This document shows positions 54,508-63,462 of a DNA stretch of 64,000 bases, piece after piece. This DNA comes from Solidesulfovibrio aerotolerans (GTDB taxonomy: Bacteria; Desulfobacterota; Desulfovibrionia; Desulfovibrionales; Desulfovibrionaceae). The stretch spans positions 39,649 to 103,648 of the forward strand of contig NZ_WVUD01000012.1 of NCBI RefSeq assembly GCF_009856865.1, written 5' to 3'. A model generated the notes under the pieces. It saw only the letters and a list, made by a program, of their open reading frames with translations, was not told the DNA's origin and ran no database searches. Numbering within the stretch: the stretch's first letter is position 1; the number at the start of each line of letters is the position of its first letter. A program made the position numbers and the translations under genes.

Positions 54508-56988
54508 TCACTCGTTTCGCTGACCCGCCAGACGATAGCGGGTGGCCGGCCCCCGCCCTTCCTTGCGCACAATGCCGCGCGTCACCAAATCCTGCAAATC
54601 ATGCTGGGCCGTTCGCTGGGGCACATCGCTCCCGCCGGCATCCTGATAGTCCTGGCGGGTAAAGGTCGGCCGGTCCAGAAGGCTGCGCAAGGCCTTGCGT
54701 TGGCGGCTGGACAGGGGGCTGTCCAACACCGGCGCTTCGCCGTCCAGGGCTGGGACAGGACTGCTCCCGTGGTGTGACACAGCACTGCCCGGTTCCTCAT
54801 CTTCAAAATGAATCTCCTCGGCCAGGATCAACTCCCGTTCGGCCAGAGCGGCGGCCCGGATGATGCAGTTTTTCAGTTCCCGCACATTGCCGGGCCAGAC
54901 ATGCTGCAGCAGCTTGTCCAAGGCCCCACGCGACAAGGCCAGCTCTCCTTTGCCCATCCGCCGGCCGGCCAGTTTGAGAAAATAGCCGGCCAGCACCGGG
55001 ATGTCGTCCTGGCGCTCCCGCAAAGCCGGTGTAGTGACGGCCAACACCTGCAAGCGGTAAAAGAGATCCTCCCGAAATTCCCCAGAGGCCACCAGATCCT
55101 TTAAATTGACGTTGGTGGCGGCAATGACCCTGGCGTCGAAGGGTTGTTCGTCATCGCTCCCCAGGGGACTGATGCGCCGCACGGAGAGGGCCCGCAACAG
55201 CGCCTGCTGGACCCGGGGCGAGGCGTTGCCGATTTCGTCGAGTAACAGCGTGCCGCCATCAGCTGCCAAAAACGCGCCCTTGCGATCGCTTTTAGCCTCG
55301 GAAAAAGCCCCTTTGACATGGCCGAACAGGGCATCCATGAGTAAATTCTCATCCAGTGCGCCGCAATTGATGGAAATAAAGGGCATTGCCTTTCGGCGGC
55401 TGAGGCGATGGATGGCGTCGGCGGTCAGCTCCTTGCCGGTGCCGGTTTCGCCGATAATCAGGACGTCAGCATCTGTGGCGGCTATTTTTTGAATCCGGGT
55501 CAACAGCATATCCATGGCCCGGCTTTCGCCGACGAGATCTTCCAAGGCTTCGGCCTGGAGCCCTTGGCGCGAAGTTGGCGCGACAAGTTGCACTTTTTCT
55601 CTGGCGCGAACCGAGCGCAATCGCTCATCCCTGGCTTTTATTTCCATTTCTTTGGATAAAAGCGCTGCCACCAGATTGTTGATGGCCCGTTTGAGGGTGG
55701 CGGTGTCCAGGTCGCTGTCCGGGAGATCAATCTCGTGGAGTTCGCCTTCTTTTCGCATGGAGCGGACTTCTTCGGCCAGACGAAGGATCGGCTTGGTGAT
55801 CAAGCGGGCCAGGACGAGAATGCATCCCGCCATGGTTAAAATCGCGCCAACGGTTGTGACGAAAAGGATGTTGAACTGCCCGAATTCTGCGGCCCGGGGC
55901 AGCAGGCTGCGATCAATGTAAATGATGCCGCCGATGATCTCTCGTTCCCCGTTGCCGGAACTGCGAAACCGCACCGGCGCATAGCCGATGAAATCCTCGC
56001 TGGAGGCCAGTTTGGACGGTCCAAAATCGGGTTCGCCACGCTCCATGCCGGAATGGCCCTGCTGCAGGGCCGACACCATGCGCCAGAAGGTCTCGTGGCG
56101 CGGTCCGGGGCGAAAGGCGTCATCGTAGCCGGGTTTGCCATGATCGCCGGAAAATCCGGTCTTGGCCGTTTCCACTGAAAGCTGGTGCAAGGGTTCTTCG
56201 ATGTTTTCAGACTGAAAGAGAATCCAACCGCGCTCGTCCAGGAACAGGCTCAACCGGTTTTCCGCTGTGCGGTTATACCCCAGCAGCGGCGAGCGTGGTG
56301 AATTGTAAAGCGACAAGACGTTGCGCAGTTGCCGGGCATCCACGGAGAGGACGAGATACCCGGCCAGACGGCCGTCGCTTTCCAGCACCGGGGTTGTCAG
56401 GCGCAGCAGGCTCAGATCGCGATGGCGGGGCTGGGCTCCAAACCCGGTGGGCGGATAATAGACTTCGATCAGATCGGACAGGGTGACCTGCCCCCGCCCC
56501 AGGCCGACAGCTTTGCGCGACACGACAAAGGGGCTGTTTTTGGCTTGCAGGGCCACCTCCGGCGGCACTTCCTCCACCCGGTTCCCGTCTTTGAGAAACG
56601 CGTATTGGTTCTCCGTCCCCTCGCCCACATAGGCCGCTTCGGCATAGATCTCCCCCCGGGCAATGGCTGAGGATTCCATGAAGTTCCGCAAGCGTTCCCG
56701 GGTCATGGGGCGATGGGCCAGGGCCACGATGTCCTCGCGGCAGCCTTCCAGCAGGGTTTCGATCTCGTGGGCCTGGGCCAGGGTCAGGGTCAGGGAACTG
56801 CGCCCCAGGGCCAAGTCTATGTAGCGATTGGAAAAAATATTGAGAACGAGGCCCGTTACGCCAAGGACGGCGATGACTGGCGGGATGAGAAAAACCAGCA
56901 GTTTTTTGCGAATGCTCCAATCAGAGAGACCCTTGATATAGGCTGGGGAGGGACCGGTGTGGCTTGAGCGACGCAGCAGGCGCAGCAT
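54508..56988 (-). CDS. Membrane sensor/sigma-54-type AAA+ activator with variant GAFTGA loop
   Basis: 826 residues from ATG 56988 (AGGAG upstream). Membrane segment at about 30-52, a long periplasmic Cache-like sensor, a second membrane segment near 375-400, HAMP, then an AAA+ domain: Walker A G-E-T-G-T-G-K-E, Walker B G-T-L-L-L-D-E-I-G, arginine finger F-R-E-D-L-F-Y-R-L. The sigma-54 contact loop reads G-A-F-S-E-A instead of G-A-F-T-G-A. The C-terminus (about 750-826) looks like a winged helix (S-S-R-Q-R-K-A-L-R-S-L then T-A-Q-H-D-L-Q-D-L), not a Fis helix-turn-helix. Divergent from the usp operon and its likely regulator. Confidence 0.88.
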   Translation of the reverse strand: MLRLLRRSSHTGPSPAYIKGLSDWSIRKKLLVFLIPPVIAVLGVTGLVLNIFSNRYIDLALGRSSLTLTLAQAHEIETLLEGCREDIVALAHRPMTRERLRNFMESSAIARGEIYAEAAYVGEGTENQYAFLKDGNRVEEVPPEVALQAKNSPFVVSRKAVGLGRGQVTLSDLIEVYYPPTGFGAQPRHRDLSLLRLTTPVLESDGRLAGYLVLSVDARQLRNVLSLYNSPRSPLLGYNRTAENRLSLFLDERGWILFQSENIEEPLHQLSVETAKTGFSGDHGKPGYDDAFRPGPRHETFWRMVSALQQGHSGMERGEPDFGPSKLASSEDFIGYAPVRFRSSGNGEREIIGGIIYIDRSLLPRAAEFGQFNILFVTTVGAILTMAGCILVLARLITKPILRLAEEVRSMRKEGELHEIDLPDSDLDTATLKRAINNLVAALLSKEMEIKARDERLRSVRAREKVQLVAPTSRQGLQAEALEDLVGESRAMDMLLTRIQKIAATDADVLIIGETGTGKELTADAIHRLSRRKAMPFISINCGALDENLLMDALFGHVKGAFSEAKSDRKGAFLAADGGTLLLDEIGNASPRVQQALLRALSVRRISPLGSDDEQPFDARVIAATNVNLKDLVASGEFREDLFYRLQVLAVTTPALRERQDDIPVLAGYFLKLAGRRMGKGELALSRGALDKLLQHVWPGNVRELKNCIIRAAALAERELILAEEIHFEDEEPGSAVSHHGSSPVPALDGEAPVLDSPLSSRQRKALRSLLDRPTFTRQDYQDAGGSDVPQRTAQHDLQDLVTRGIVRKEGRGPATRYRLAGQRNE

Positions 56989-57025
56989 GGGCACTCCTGA
57001 AGGCTTTCAGTCTTTGGCGCGTTTT

Positions 57026-57054
57026 GCGCTATCCAGGCCAACTGGCGCTATCAA
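57026..57054 (+). promoter_or_regulatory. Direct repeats upstream of the usp sigma-54 promoter
   Basis: GCGCTATCCA (57026-57035) and GCGCTATCAA (57045-57054), starts 19 bp apart, about 110-135 bp upstream of the predicted start. Extra TGGCGC/TGCGC words flank both. Position and spacing suit enhancer sites for the divergent activator. Confidence 0.5.
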
Positions 57055-57134
57055 TGCGCAAATATCCCGCCATTCTGTCAAGCGCTTTTTTTCACTATTT
57101 AAATTTATCCATACAATTCAACTTACAAAACACG

Positions 57135-57151
57135 CCGGCACACCCCTTGCT
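57135..57151 (+). promoter_or_regulatory. Sigma-54 promoter of the usp operon
   Basis: CCGGCACACCCCTTGCT: GG at 57137-57138 and GC at 57149-57150, ten bases between, with CAC and TTGC conserved. Start near 57162, about 47 bases before the coding start. Confidence 0.85.
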
Positions 57152-57208
57152 AAAAGAAGCGCGAAGGCGACGCAGCCAAACGCGTCGATTCAAAAAGGAG
57201 GTGTTGTG

Positions 57209-57625
57209 ATGCGGATTCTCGTAGCTCTCGATCAGTCCCCGTTTGCGGTGACCGTGCTGGAAAAAGCCATCGCTCTGGCCAAAACCCAAGGCGCGACCCT
57301 GTCCATCATGACCGTGGCTGAGGATTTCTTCGATCTGGGTGACTACCTGGACGTCGTTTCCGTGACTGATAAAATTTTTGCGGCGACCAAGGCCGACGCC
57401 CAAAAGTACGGCGACCTCGCCAAGGCTTCCGGCATTGATGCCGAGGTTGTGGTTGAACAGGGGGTTTCCCCGGCGGATCTGATCATCGCCCACGCCGAAA
57501 ACAAGGCTATCGACATGATCGTCATGGGCCACCAAGGGAAAAAAGGCCTGTCAAAATATCTGATCGGCAGCGTGGCTGCCCGCGTCGTGTCCCATGCGCC
57601 CTGCTCGGTCCTCGTGATTCGTTAA
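57209..57625 (+). CDS. Universal stress protein (UspA family)
   Basis: 138 residues, ATG 57209, with AAGGAGG upstream. N-terminal I-L-V-A-L-D-Q-S-P-F and the nucleotide-binding pattern G-H-Q-G-K-K-G-L-S-K-Y-L-I-G-S-V-A (G-x2-G-x9-G-S) indicate an ATP-binding Usp. First gene of a sigma-54-driven cluster with a putative anion exporter. Confidence 0.93.
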   Translation: MRILVALDQSPFAVTVLEKAIALAKTQGATLSIMTVAEDFFDLGDYLDVVSVTDKIFAATKADAQKYGDLAKASGIDAEVVVEQGVSPADLIIAHAENKAIDMIVMGHQGKKGLSKYLIGSVAARVVSHAPCSVLVIR

Positions 57626-57643
57626 CTTAAGAAGGGGGAAGAC

Positions 57644-57940
57644 ATGTTCACGAAAACCAAGGCTCTGTTCGCCTGCGTCGTAACTTTTGCGCTCCTGGCT
57701 CCGGCAATGGCCTTTGCCGCCGGCGGCGGCGGCGCACCCATCGTCATGGTGGCCGACACCCGCAAACTGACCGGCATTATGGCCTGGTGGGCCAACCTCT
57801 ACAACGAGTCCCACCTCTACTTCACCATCCTGACCGTCATTCTCATTCCGCTGATTGGCGTGATCTTCGGCGTGCTGGCCGACATCATCATGCACTTCAT
57901 CGGCATTGACTTGAAGTCCCGCGACCTGGCCGAACATTAA
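57644..57940 (+). CDS. Small membrane protein with signal peptide
   Basis: 98 residues, ATG 57644, GGGGGAAG upstream. Signal-like segment at 8-25 (A-M-A-F-A-A-G), then a membrane segment at about 60-85 (T-I-L-T-V-I-L-I-P-L-I-G-V-I-F). Gly-rich mature N-terminus. No family recognised; position suggests an accessory subunit of the exporter that follows 31 bp downstream. Confidence 0.72.
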   Translation: MFTKTKALFACVVTFALLAPAMAFAAGGGGAPIVMVADTRKLTGIMAWWANLYNESHLYFTILTVILIPLIGVIFGVLADIIMHFIGIDLKSRDLAEH

Positions 57941-57971
57941 ACCGGACCGCTAGGCAAAAAGGAGAATCCAC

Positions 57972-59027
57972 ATGGAATGGCTTTACATCCTCATGCCCAT
58001 CGCGGGCGTTAAAATCTTCTGGCCGGGCCTTATCATCCTGGGCATCGGCGTCGGCGTCATCGGCGGCTTCTTCGGCATGGGCGGAGCCTGGATGGTCACC
58101 CCGGGCCTTAACATCCTCGGCTTCCCCATGGCCTTTGCCATCGGCACCGACATCGCCCACATGGCCGGAAAATCGCTTATTTCCACCATGCGCCACGGCA
58201 AGTTCGGCAACGTCGATTACAAGCTCGGCTTCATCATGCTTGTCGGAACCATCGTCGGCTTCGAAGTCGGTGCCCAGATGATTATGTGGCTCGAGCGTAT
58301 CGGCAAAGTCGATATGGTCGTGCGCTGGATCTACCTGGGGTTACTGGCCTTTATCACCTGGATGGTCTTTACCGACATCGCCCGCCGCAAGGCCAAGGAC
58401 CGCGCTGCCATCGCCTCCGGCCAGGAAGTGGACAAGAATGCCACGGGTCTTGAGTGGCACAAGACCCTGCACAAGATCAAGATCCCGCCCATGGTGCACT
58501 TAAACGTGGCCGGCATCTACTGCTCCGCCTGGCTGCCCATTGCCGTCAGCTTCTTCACCGGCTGGTTGGCTGGTATCCTCGGCATCGGCGGCGGTCTGAT
58601 CCGCATGCCCGCCCTGATCTACCTTGTCGGCTGCCCGACCCACGTCGCCGTCGGCACCGACCTCTTTGAAGTCGCCATCTCCGGCCTCTATGGCGCTGCC
58701 TCCTACACCTACAAGGGACGCACCGAACTCGTGGCCGCCATCATCATGCTCATCGGCGCGGCCATGGGTGCCCAGGTCGGCGCTGTGGCCACCAAGTACA
58801 TCAAGGGCTACGGCATCCGCTACGTCTTCGGACTGGCCGTTATCGGCTGCGGCATCTCGATCTTCTTAAAGCTCCTCGGGGTCTATATTCCCTCCGTCGC
58901 CGGCGTCTGCGACATCATCGCCACCTACCTCATTCTGGGTCTGGTGTCCGGCATGGCGCTCTACATTACGATCAAGATGGTCCAGGGAGCGAAGCGGGAA
59001 ATAGCCATGAAGAAGGCCAAGGCCTAA
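57972..59027 (+). CDS. TauE/SafE-family sulfite/anion exporter
   Basis: 351 residues, ATG 57972, AAGGAG upstream. Eight or so membrane segments with two repeat signatures typical of the family: G-G-F-F-G-M-G-G-A-W-M-V-T-P and G-I-L-G-I-G-G-G-L-I-R-M-P. A cytoplasmic loop lies between halves (residues about 130-180). Members export sulfite, sulfoacetate or take up related anions; in a sulfate reducer a sulfur-anion role is plausible but unproven. Confidence 0.9.
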   Translation: MEWLYILMPIAGVKIFWPGLIILGIGVGVIGGFFGMGGAWMVTPGLNILGFPMAFAIGTDIAHMAGKSLISTMRHGKFGNVDYKLGFIMLVGTIVGFEVGAQMIMWLERIGKVDMVVRWIYLGLLAFITWMVFTDIARRKAKDRAAIASGQEVDKNATGLEWHKTLHKIKIPPMVHLNVAGIYCSAWLPIAVSFFTGWLAGILGIGGGLIRMPALIYLVGCPTHVAVGTDLFEVAISGLYGAASYTYKGRTELVAAIIMLIGAAMGAQVGAVATKYIKGYGIRYVFGLAVIGCGISIFLKLLGVYIPSVAGVCDIIATYLILGLVSGMALYITIKMVQGAKREIAMKKAKA

Positions 59028-59058
59028 GCGCGCAACAGCCAAAGGAAAGGAGAACGCC

Positions 59059-59667
59059 ATGCGTACCATACTCAAGAAAATGCTGCTGGCCGCCCTGCCC
59101 GTCGTCTTCCTGGCCGGCTGCGTGGAATACGGCAAGGTAGACCAGGGCCGCACCGTGGCCGTGGACAAGGACAAAAAGACCGTCACCTTCATCCGCGACA
59201 AGGCCAACGACTGGCAAAAGCCCGACTACACCTATCTGCCGGCCCTGACCTACAGTTTCCCCACTGTGCCGGCGGAAATGGGCGAAATCCCCAAGGCCGG
59301 TCTGCGGATGAAGATGGATGCCGACAAGAGCCAGATCGTGCTGTACGATCCCAAAAAGCAGAACTTCGAGACCATTGCCATCCAGATCGTGGACAAGCAG
59401 GAAGGCATCGATGGCAAGCACCCGCTTGTCTACGATGTAGCCGCTGACAAGGCCAAGGTGTTCCCGGCCCTGGACAAGGATAAGAAGACCGTCACCATCT
59501 ACTCCGGCCGCCAGAAGCTGCTGGTCACCTTCATCGTCCCTGAGGAATACGCCGCCCTGCCCGCCACGGCCTGGGATTCCGGCGACGAAGTGCGCGTCTA
59601 CTACAAGGAAGACGGCAAGGCTTTGCGCCTGATGAACGTTACCAAGACCAACATCTTTAAGAAGTAA
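59059..59667 (+). CDS. Lipoprotein of the usp-TauE cluster
   Basis: 202 residues, ATG 59059. Signal with lipobox L-A-G-C (lipid Cys at about residue 21). The mature protein is Lys/Asp-rich with two similar D-K-D-K-K-T-V-T segments, suggesting an internal duplication. No known catalytic motif; I loosely recall Desulfovibrio-restricted families of this kind (DUF4881). Probably periplasm-facing partner of the exporter. Confidence 0.75.
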   Translation: MRTILKKMLLAALPVVFLAGCVEYGKVDQGRTVAVDKDKKTVTFIRDKANDWQKPDYTYLPALTYSFPTVPAEMGEIPKAGLRMKMDADKSQIVLYDPKKQNFETIAIQIVDKQEGIDGKHPLVYDVAADKAKVFPALDKDKKTVTIYSGRQKLLVTFIVPEEYAALPATAWDSGDEVRVYYKEDGKALRLMNVTKTNIFKK

Positions 59668-59746
59668 GGAATCCGCAACCCCACACCCCGCCAAGCCGTT
59701 CCGGTCCGCCCGCTCGGGCCGGGACGGCCCTTAAAAGGAGCCTGCC

Positions 59747-60001
59747 ATGATCTTCGAACGCTCTTCCAGCCCTGCCCCGGAACTCAACGCCCGCCAGCGC
59801 TGGGCCGTCGTCGCCATGGATGTGGCCATGCTTGCCGAAGTCACCGTTTCCGTCTATTTAGCCTCCAAGCAACCCGACGAATTCACGCCGGTTTTCATGA
59901 AGGTGTTTTTCTCCATGCTCATCCCCACCCTGGCCGCCGGCATTTTCGCCATCCGCCGCTTCCGTGACCGCAGCGCCCCTGACGCCGGAGTCGAAGCGTG
60001 A
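59747..60001 (+). CDS. Small two-helix membrane protein
   Basis: 84 residues, ATG 59747, AAAGGAG upstream. Membrane segments at about 22-40 and 52-68, with a short loop K-Q-P-D-E-F-T. Its TGA overlaps the GTG start of the next gene (GTGA), so the two are translationally coupled. No family recognised. Confidence 0.72.
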   Translation: MIFERSSSPAPELNARQRWAVVAMDVAMLAEVTVSVYLASKQPDEFTPVFMKVFFSMLIPTLAAGIFAIRRFRDRSAPDAGVEA

Positions 60002-60819
60002 GCGAACTGCGGCTCCTGCGGCTGCGGGAAATCCTTGGCTGGATCGCCGCCGCCTTTTGCCTGTGCGCCGCCATGGGTCTGGCCGACAGCTTCGTCAACA
60101 GCTTCCGCACCGGACCCAACACCTTTGCCGTCGTGGCCGGCGGCACGGAAAGCTTATCCGGCCCCCTGCCCGTCGAAGCGGCCGACGCCGCGTCCATGGT
60201 CGTAACCATCGACCGGCCCGGCCTGACCTTTGACATCACCACCCAGCAGCAAGGCTTCTGGATGGGCAACCGCATGTGGCAGGGTGTCCTGACCGTCGCC
60301 CCGGACGCCAAACCCGGCCCGGCCACCGTCATTTTGCGCAGCCCGGCCGGCGAGAGCGCCTCTCCGGTCCAGGCCTTTATCATCCAGGTCTACCCGGACC
60401 AGATAGCCCTTAACGCCGCCTCCAATTCCAACAGCATCCGCCTGCTCGGCCTCTCGCCCATGGCCGTGGCCGCCTACTGCCTGATCTTTGCCTGTCTGGC
60501 CGGCCTGTGCGTCTACCTGACCACCCGCCGCCTGGAAGCCCTGTGGACTGCTGCCGGCAAGGCCGTGGTCTACATGACCAAAAAGACCCCGGACGGACTG
60601 CTCATTTCCTTTGGCCTGGGCACAGACCAGGGACTCGCCACCGGCGCGCCCGTGGCTGTGCATGACGAATCCGGCCTGCCGGTGGCCATGGCCTCGGTGG
60701 TGCGCTGCGCGTCGGGCGACGCCACAGCCCTGGTCATGGGCGACGGCAAGGTGGCCCTGGGCAACATCGTGCGTCTGGCCGACACCTCGGATCAGGCCGT
60801 TTCGCCGCCCCAGGCCTGA
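59998..60819 (+). CDS. Membrane-anchored extracytoplasmic protein
   Basis: 273 residues, GTG start 59998. N-terminal membrane segment (10-30), an extracytoplasmic beta-rich region (about 35-130, V-V-T-I-D-R-P-G-L then P-A-T-V-I-L-R-S-P-A-G-E), a second membrane segment (about 153-178), and a C-terminal beta-rich domain. No enzyme motif. Last gene of the sigma-54 cluster; coupled to the preceding small membrane protein. Function unknown. Confidence 0.72.
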   Translation: MSELRLLRLREILGWIAAAFCLCAAMGLADSFVNSFRTGPNTFAVVAGGTESLSGPLPVEAADAASMVVTIDRPGLTFDITTQQQGFWMGNRMWQGVLTVAPDAKPGPATVILRSPAGESASPVQAFIIQVYPDQIALNAASNSNSIRLLGLSPMAVAAYCLIFACLAGLCVYLTTRRLEALWTAAGKAVVYMTKKTPDGLLISFGLGTDQGLATGAPVAVHDESGLPVAMASVVRCASGDATALVMGDGKVALGNIVRLADTSDQAVSPPQA

Positions 60820-60944
60820 GCCGCCCGACTGCTCCCCGCGCCCCCGTGCGGGCTGGACAAGGGCCGCGGCCTGCTCCTTTGCCGACTGTGCGCCACCCCA
60901 ACGCGCATCACCCGCGGCAACACCCCTCGCCTTCCCGGCGATGG

Positions 60945-62282
60945 CTACCAGTGCAGCACATAATAGCGCAGGTACAGATACGCCATGGAAATGGCCACGG
61001 TCATGAACATGACCGGCACGCCGTATTTCATGAAGCGCAAAAACGTGATCTTGTTGCCGGCCTTCTCGCTCAGGCCAACCACGATGACGTTGGCTGAAGC
61101 CCCGATGGCCGTGCCGTTGCCGCCAAGGCAGGCCCCGAGCGCCAGGGACCACCACACCGGCATCATGGTGGGATGTTGGAGCAGATCAAACCCTTTCAGG
61201 CCGGTGGAGGGGCCGAGAATCTTTTCGGCCATATCCACCAGCAGCGGATTCATGGTGGCGACAAACGGAATGTTGTCCACAATGGCCGAGGCGATGCCCG
61301 CAAACCAGACCATGACCATGGTGAGTGTCAGCATGCTTTCCGGGGTGGGGCCGGTCAACGCGATCATTTTGCTTGAAAGCAGTTCGATAAAGCCCACCTT
61401 CACCGTGCCGCCGATGATGATGAAAAGGCCGATAAAGAAAAAGATGGTGGACCATTCCACCTCGGCCAGGACGTGGTGCGGATCTTCGTCAGACAGCAGC
61501 AGCAGCAGGGCCGCGCCGCCAAGGGCCACCGTGGCCGGCTCAAAATGCAGGACTCCGTGAAACATGAAGCCGAGGATGGTCAGGCCCATGACCGCCCCGG
61601 ATTTTTTGAGTAGTCCCGGATCTTTGATCAGGACTTTTTCATTCATGGCCATAATGCGGGCCTTGAGATCCTCGCGCACCTGCAGGCGTTTGCCAAAGAT
61701 GAGCTTCCAGACAAACAGCCACACCACCATGGAGATGATGATGGCCGGAGCAAGGTTGTAGATAAACGCCATGAAGTCGAGGCCGGCTTTGGAGGCGATC
61801 ATGATGTTGGGCGGATCGCCGATGAGCGTGGCCGTGCCGCCGATGTTGGATGCCAGGGCCTCGGTGATGAGGTAGGGCACCGGGTCCACCTCCAGCTCCT
61901 TGGCGATGAGCAGGGTGACCGGCGCCAGCAAAAGCACCGTGGTCACGTTATCAAGCAGGGCCGAGGCCACGGCAGTGACCACGGCGAAGATGAGCATGAC
62001 CCGGAACGGGTCGCCCTTGGCCACTTTGGCGGCTTTGATGGCCACGTACTGAAACACCCCGGTCTTGGTCATGATGTTGACCATGATCATCATGGAGATC
62101 AAGAGGAAGATGACGTTCCAGTCCACGCCGAGATCGATGTCGTGCAGCGCGTCATGCTGGGTCAGCACTTTGGTCAAAAGGGTCAGGGCCGCTCCGAACA
62201 GGGCCACTTTGGTCTTGTGTATTTTTTCCGAGACAATGACCGCATAGGCGGTGAAAAAAATGCCGACAGCTACCCAGAACAT
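60945..62282 (-). CDS. ArsB/NhaD-family ion transporter
   Basis: 445 residues, ATG 62282. About eleven membrane segments. Ion-transporter-superfamily motifs: D-N-V-T-T-V-L-L-L-A-P-V-T, G-G-T-A-T-L-I-G-D-P-P-N, and in the second half D-N-I-P-F-V-A-T and G-G-N-G-T-A-I-G-A-S-A-N. May be an Na+/H+ antiporter or an anion carrier; no arsenic genes are near. The CBS gene directly upstream could regulate it. Confidence 0.88.
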   Translation of the reverse strand: MFWVAVGIFFTAYAVIVSEKIHKTKVALFGAALTLLTKVLTQHDALHDIDLGVDWNVIFLLISMMIMVNIMTKTGVFQYVAIKAAKVAKGDPFRVMLIFAVVTAVASALLDNVTTVLLLAPVTLLIAKELEVDPVPYLITEALASNIGGTATLIGDPPNIMIASKAGLDFMAFIYNLAPAIIISMVVWLFVWKLIFGKRLQVREDLKARIMAMNEKVLIKDPGLLKKSGAVMGLTILGFMFHGVLHFEPATVALGGAALLLLLSDEDPHHVLAEVEWSTIFFFIGLFIIIGGTVKVGFIELLSSKMIALTGPTPESMLTLTMVMVWFAGIASAIVDNIPFVATMNPLLVDMAEKILGPSTGLKGFDLLQHPTMMPVWWSLALGACLGGNGTAIGASANVIVVGLSEKAGNKITFLRFMKYGVPVMFMTVAISMAYLYLRYYVLHW

Positions 62283-62291
62283 GGGGACTCC

Positions 62292-62759
62292 TTAGCGAAG
62301 CTCCGGGCAGATCCGCCCGAAGAGGCATATCAGTTCGGCCACCATGGCCCCGCGATCGACTTCACCAAGCAGCCTGCCGTCGTTTGCCAGGACAGGCAGG
62401 GCGTTGACGCCCTTTTCCGTGAAAAGGACTTCGGCTTCCACAAAATGGGCGTCCTCAAACAGGGTGACGCACCGGGAAACCATGATGTCTTTGGCGACTG
62501 TTCCTTTGTTCTCCTCCAGAATCCGGGCCGCAAAGTTTTCATCTTCGCCCATGGCCCGGGCCATGTTGGAGTCGAGATAAAAGGGCGTGAGCACCTTGAG
62601 CAGATCGTAGCTGGAGATCACGCCCAAAAGCCGGCCGGCGGCATCGATCACGTAGAGCAGGCGTGAAGCCTTGCCCCGCATGCTGCACAACAGTCCGATC
62701 AAGGTTTCATTCGGACCGACCGTGGCCAGATCCGTGTGCATGATGGTGGAGACCTTCAT
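62292..62759 (-). CDS. CBS-pair domain protein
   Basis: 155 residues from ATG 62759, AAGGAG upstream. Two CBS motifs: V-S-T-I-M-H-T-D-L-A-T-V near the start and A-K-D-I-M-V-S-R-C-V-T-L from about residue 90, with G-R-L-L-G-V-I-S-S-Y-D-L and G-R-L-L-G-E-V-D-R-G. CBS pairs bind adenine nucleotides. Ends nine bases before the transporter start, so probably a regulator of that transporter. Confidence 0.9.
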   Translation of the reverse strand: MKVSTIMHTDLATVGPNETLIGLLCSMRGKASRLLYVIDAAGRLLGVISSYDLLKVLTPFYLDSNMARAMGEDENFAARILEENKGTVAKDIMVSRCVTLFEDAHFVEAEVLFTEKGVNALPVLANDGRLLGEVDRGAMVAELICLFGRICPELR

Positions 62760-62838
62760 ACGAGCATACTCCTTGTGGTCTTTGCAAAGACGGGGACGCC
62801 GGGAACGCTGCACGGTCGGAAAAGCTGCGTTCCAGGCC

Positions 62839-63354
62839 TCAGGGGAGGATCTGTCCCCGAAAGCGGGTCAACTCCAGGTGATAGGCTTTGCCATCGGGGG
62901 AGATCTTCAGGCTGGCCGGCTGGTCCCCGGACACCAGCCCGTCCATTTCGTACCAGACGGCGGCCTCGTCGCTGACGAAGCGCACGGTCTCGGCCTTGAG
63001 CCGAAATGACGGCAGGCTGCGGCGCAGCCGTTGGCTGACGGCTGCGGGCAATTGCTGCGACGCCTCTCCCCGGTCACGCCGGTACACCGTTCCATCGCCG
63101 TGCACGTCCAATTCCACCACCCGACCATTGGGCATGATGCCGCAGACCTGATAGCGCACGCCAGCGGTGCCGTGCAGGGCCACGCGCACGTCGGTGACAA
63201 CGATGCCCCGGGCCGCCCGGCCAATGGCCCGACGCACCGAATCCGGGACAGACCCCGGGTCCAGCGCGGCCTCGTCATCCCCTGTCTGCCCCCTGGCGGC
63301 GCGGGACAGGCAATAGATCAGCAACAGAAACGAAAGGTAGAACACCGTTCCCAT
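62839..63354 (-). CDS. Membrane-anchored hypothetical protein
   Basis: 171 residues, ATG 63354. N-terminal hydrophobic segment (2-17) acts as anchor or signal. The rest has beta-rich repeats (V-R-Y-Q-V-C-G-I-M-P-N-G-R-V-V-E-L-D-V and V-W-Y-E-M-D-G-L) that suggest two PepSY-like modules; weak assignment. Upstream of the CBS gene by 80 bp, likely in the same operon. Confidence 0.65.
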   Translation of the reverse strand: MGTVFYLSFLLLIYCLSRAARGQTGDDEAALDPGSVPDSVRRAIGRAARGIVVTDVRVALHGTAGVRYQVCGIMPNGRVVELDVHGDGTVYRRDRGEASQQLPAAVSQRLRRSLPSFRLKAETVRFVSDEAAVWYEMDGLVSGDQPASLKISPDGKAYHLELTRFRGQILP

Positions 63355-63423
63355 AGTCGCACTCCGTATGCGGCCGGCGCGGTGGCTACTGGTTTGCAGT
63401 CGGCGCGCCGGCCATGTCTTGTC

Positions 63424-63447
63424 TCCCGCCGCCGGCCGGCGGCGGGA
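63424..63447 (-). terminator. Perfect 24-bp GC palindrome after the transporter fragment
   Basis: TCCCGCCGCCGG followed by its exact complement CCGGCGGCGGGA, 16 bp past the stop of the SLC13 gene. Likely RNA stem-loop at the transcript end; no T run. Confidence 0.5.
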
Positions 63448-63462
63448 CTACGGCGACCGGGA

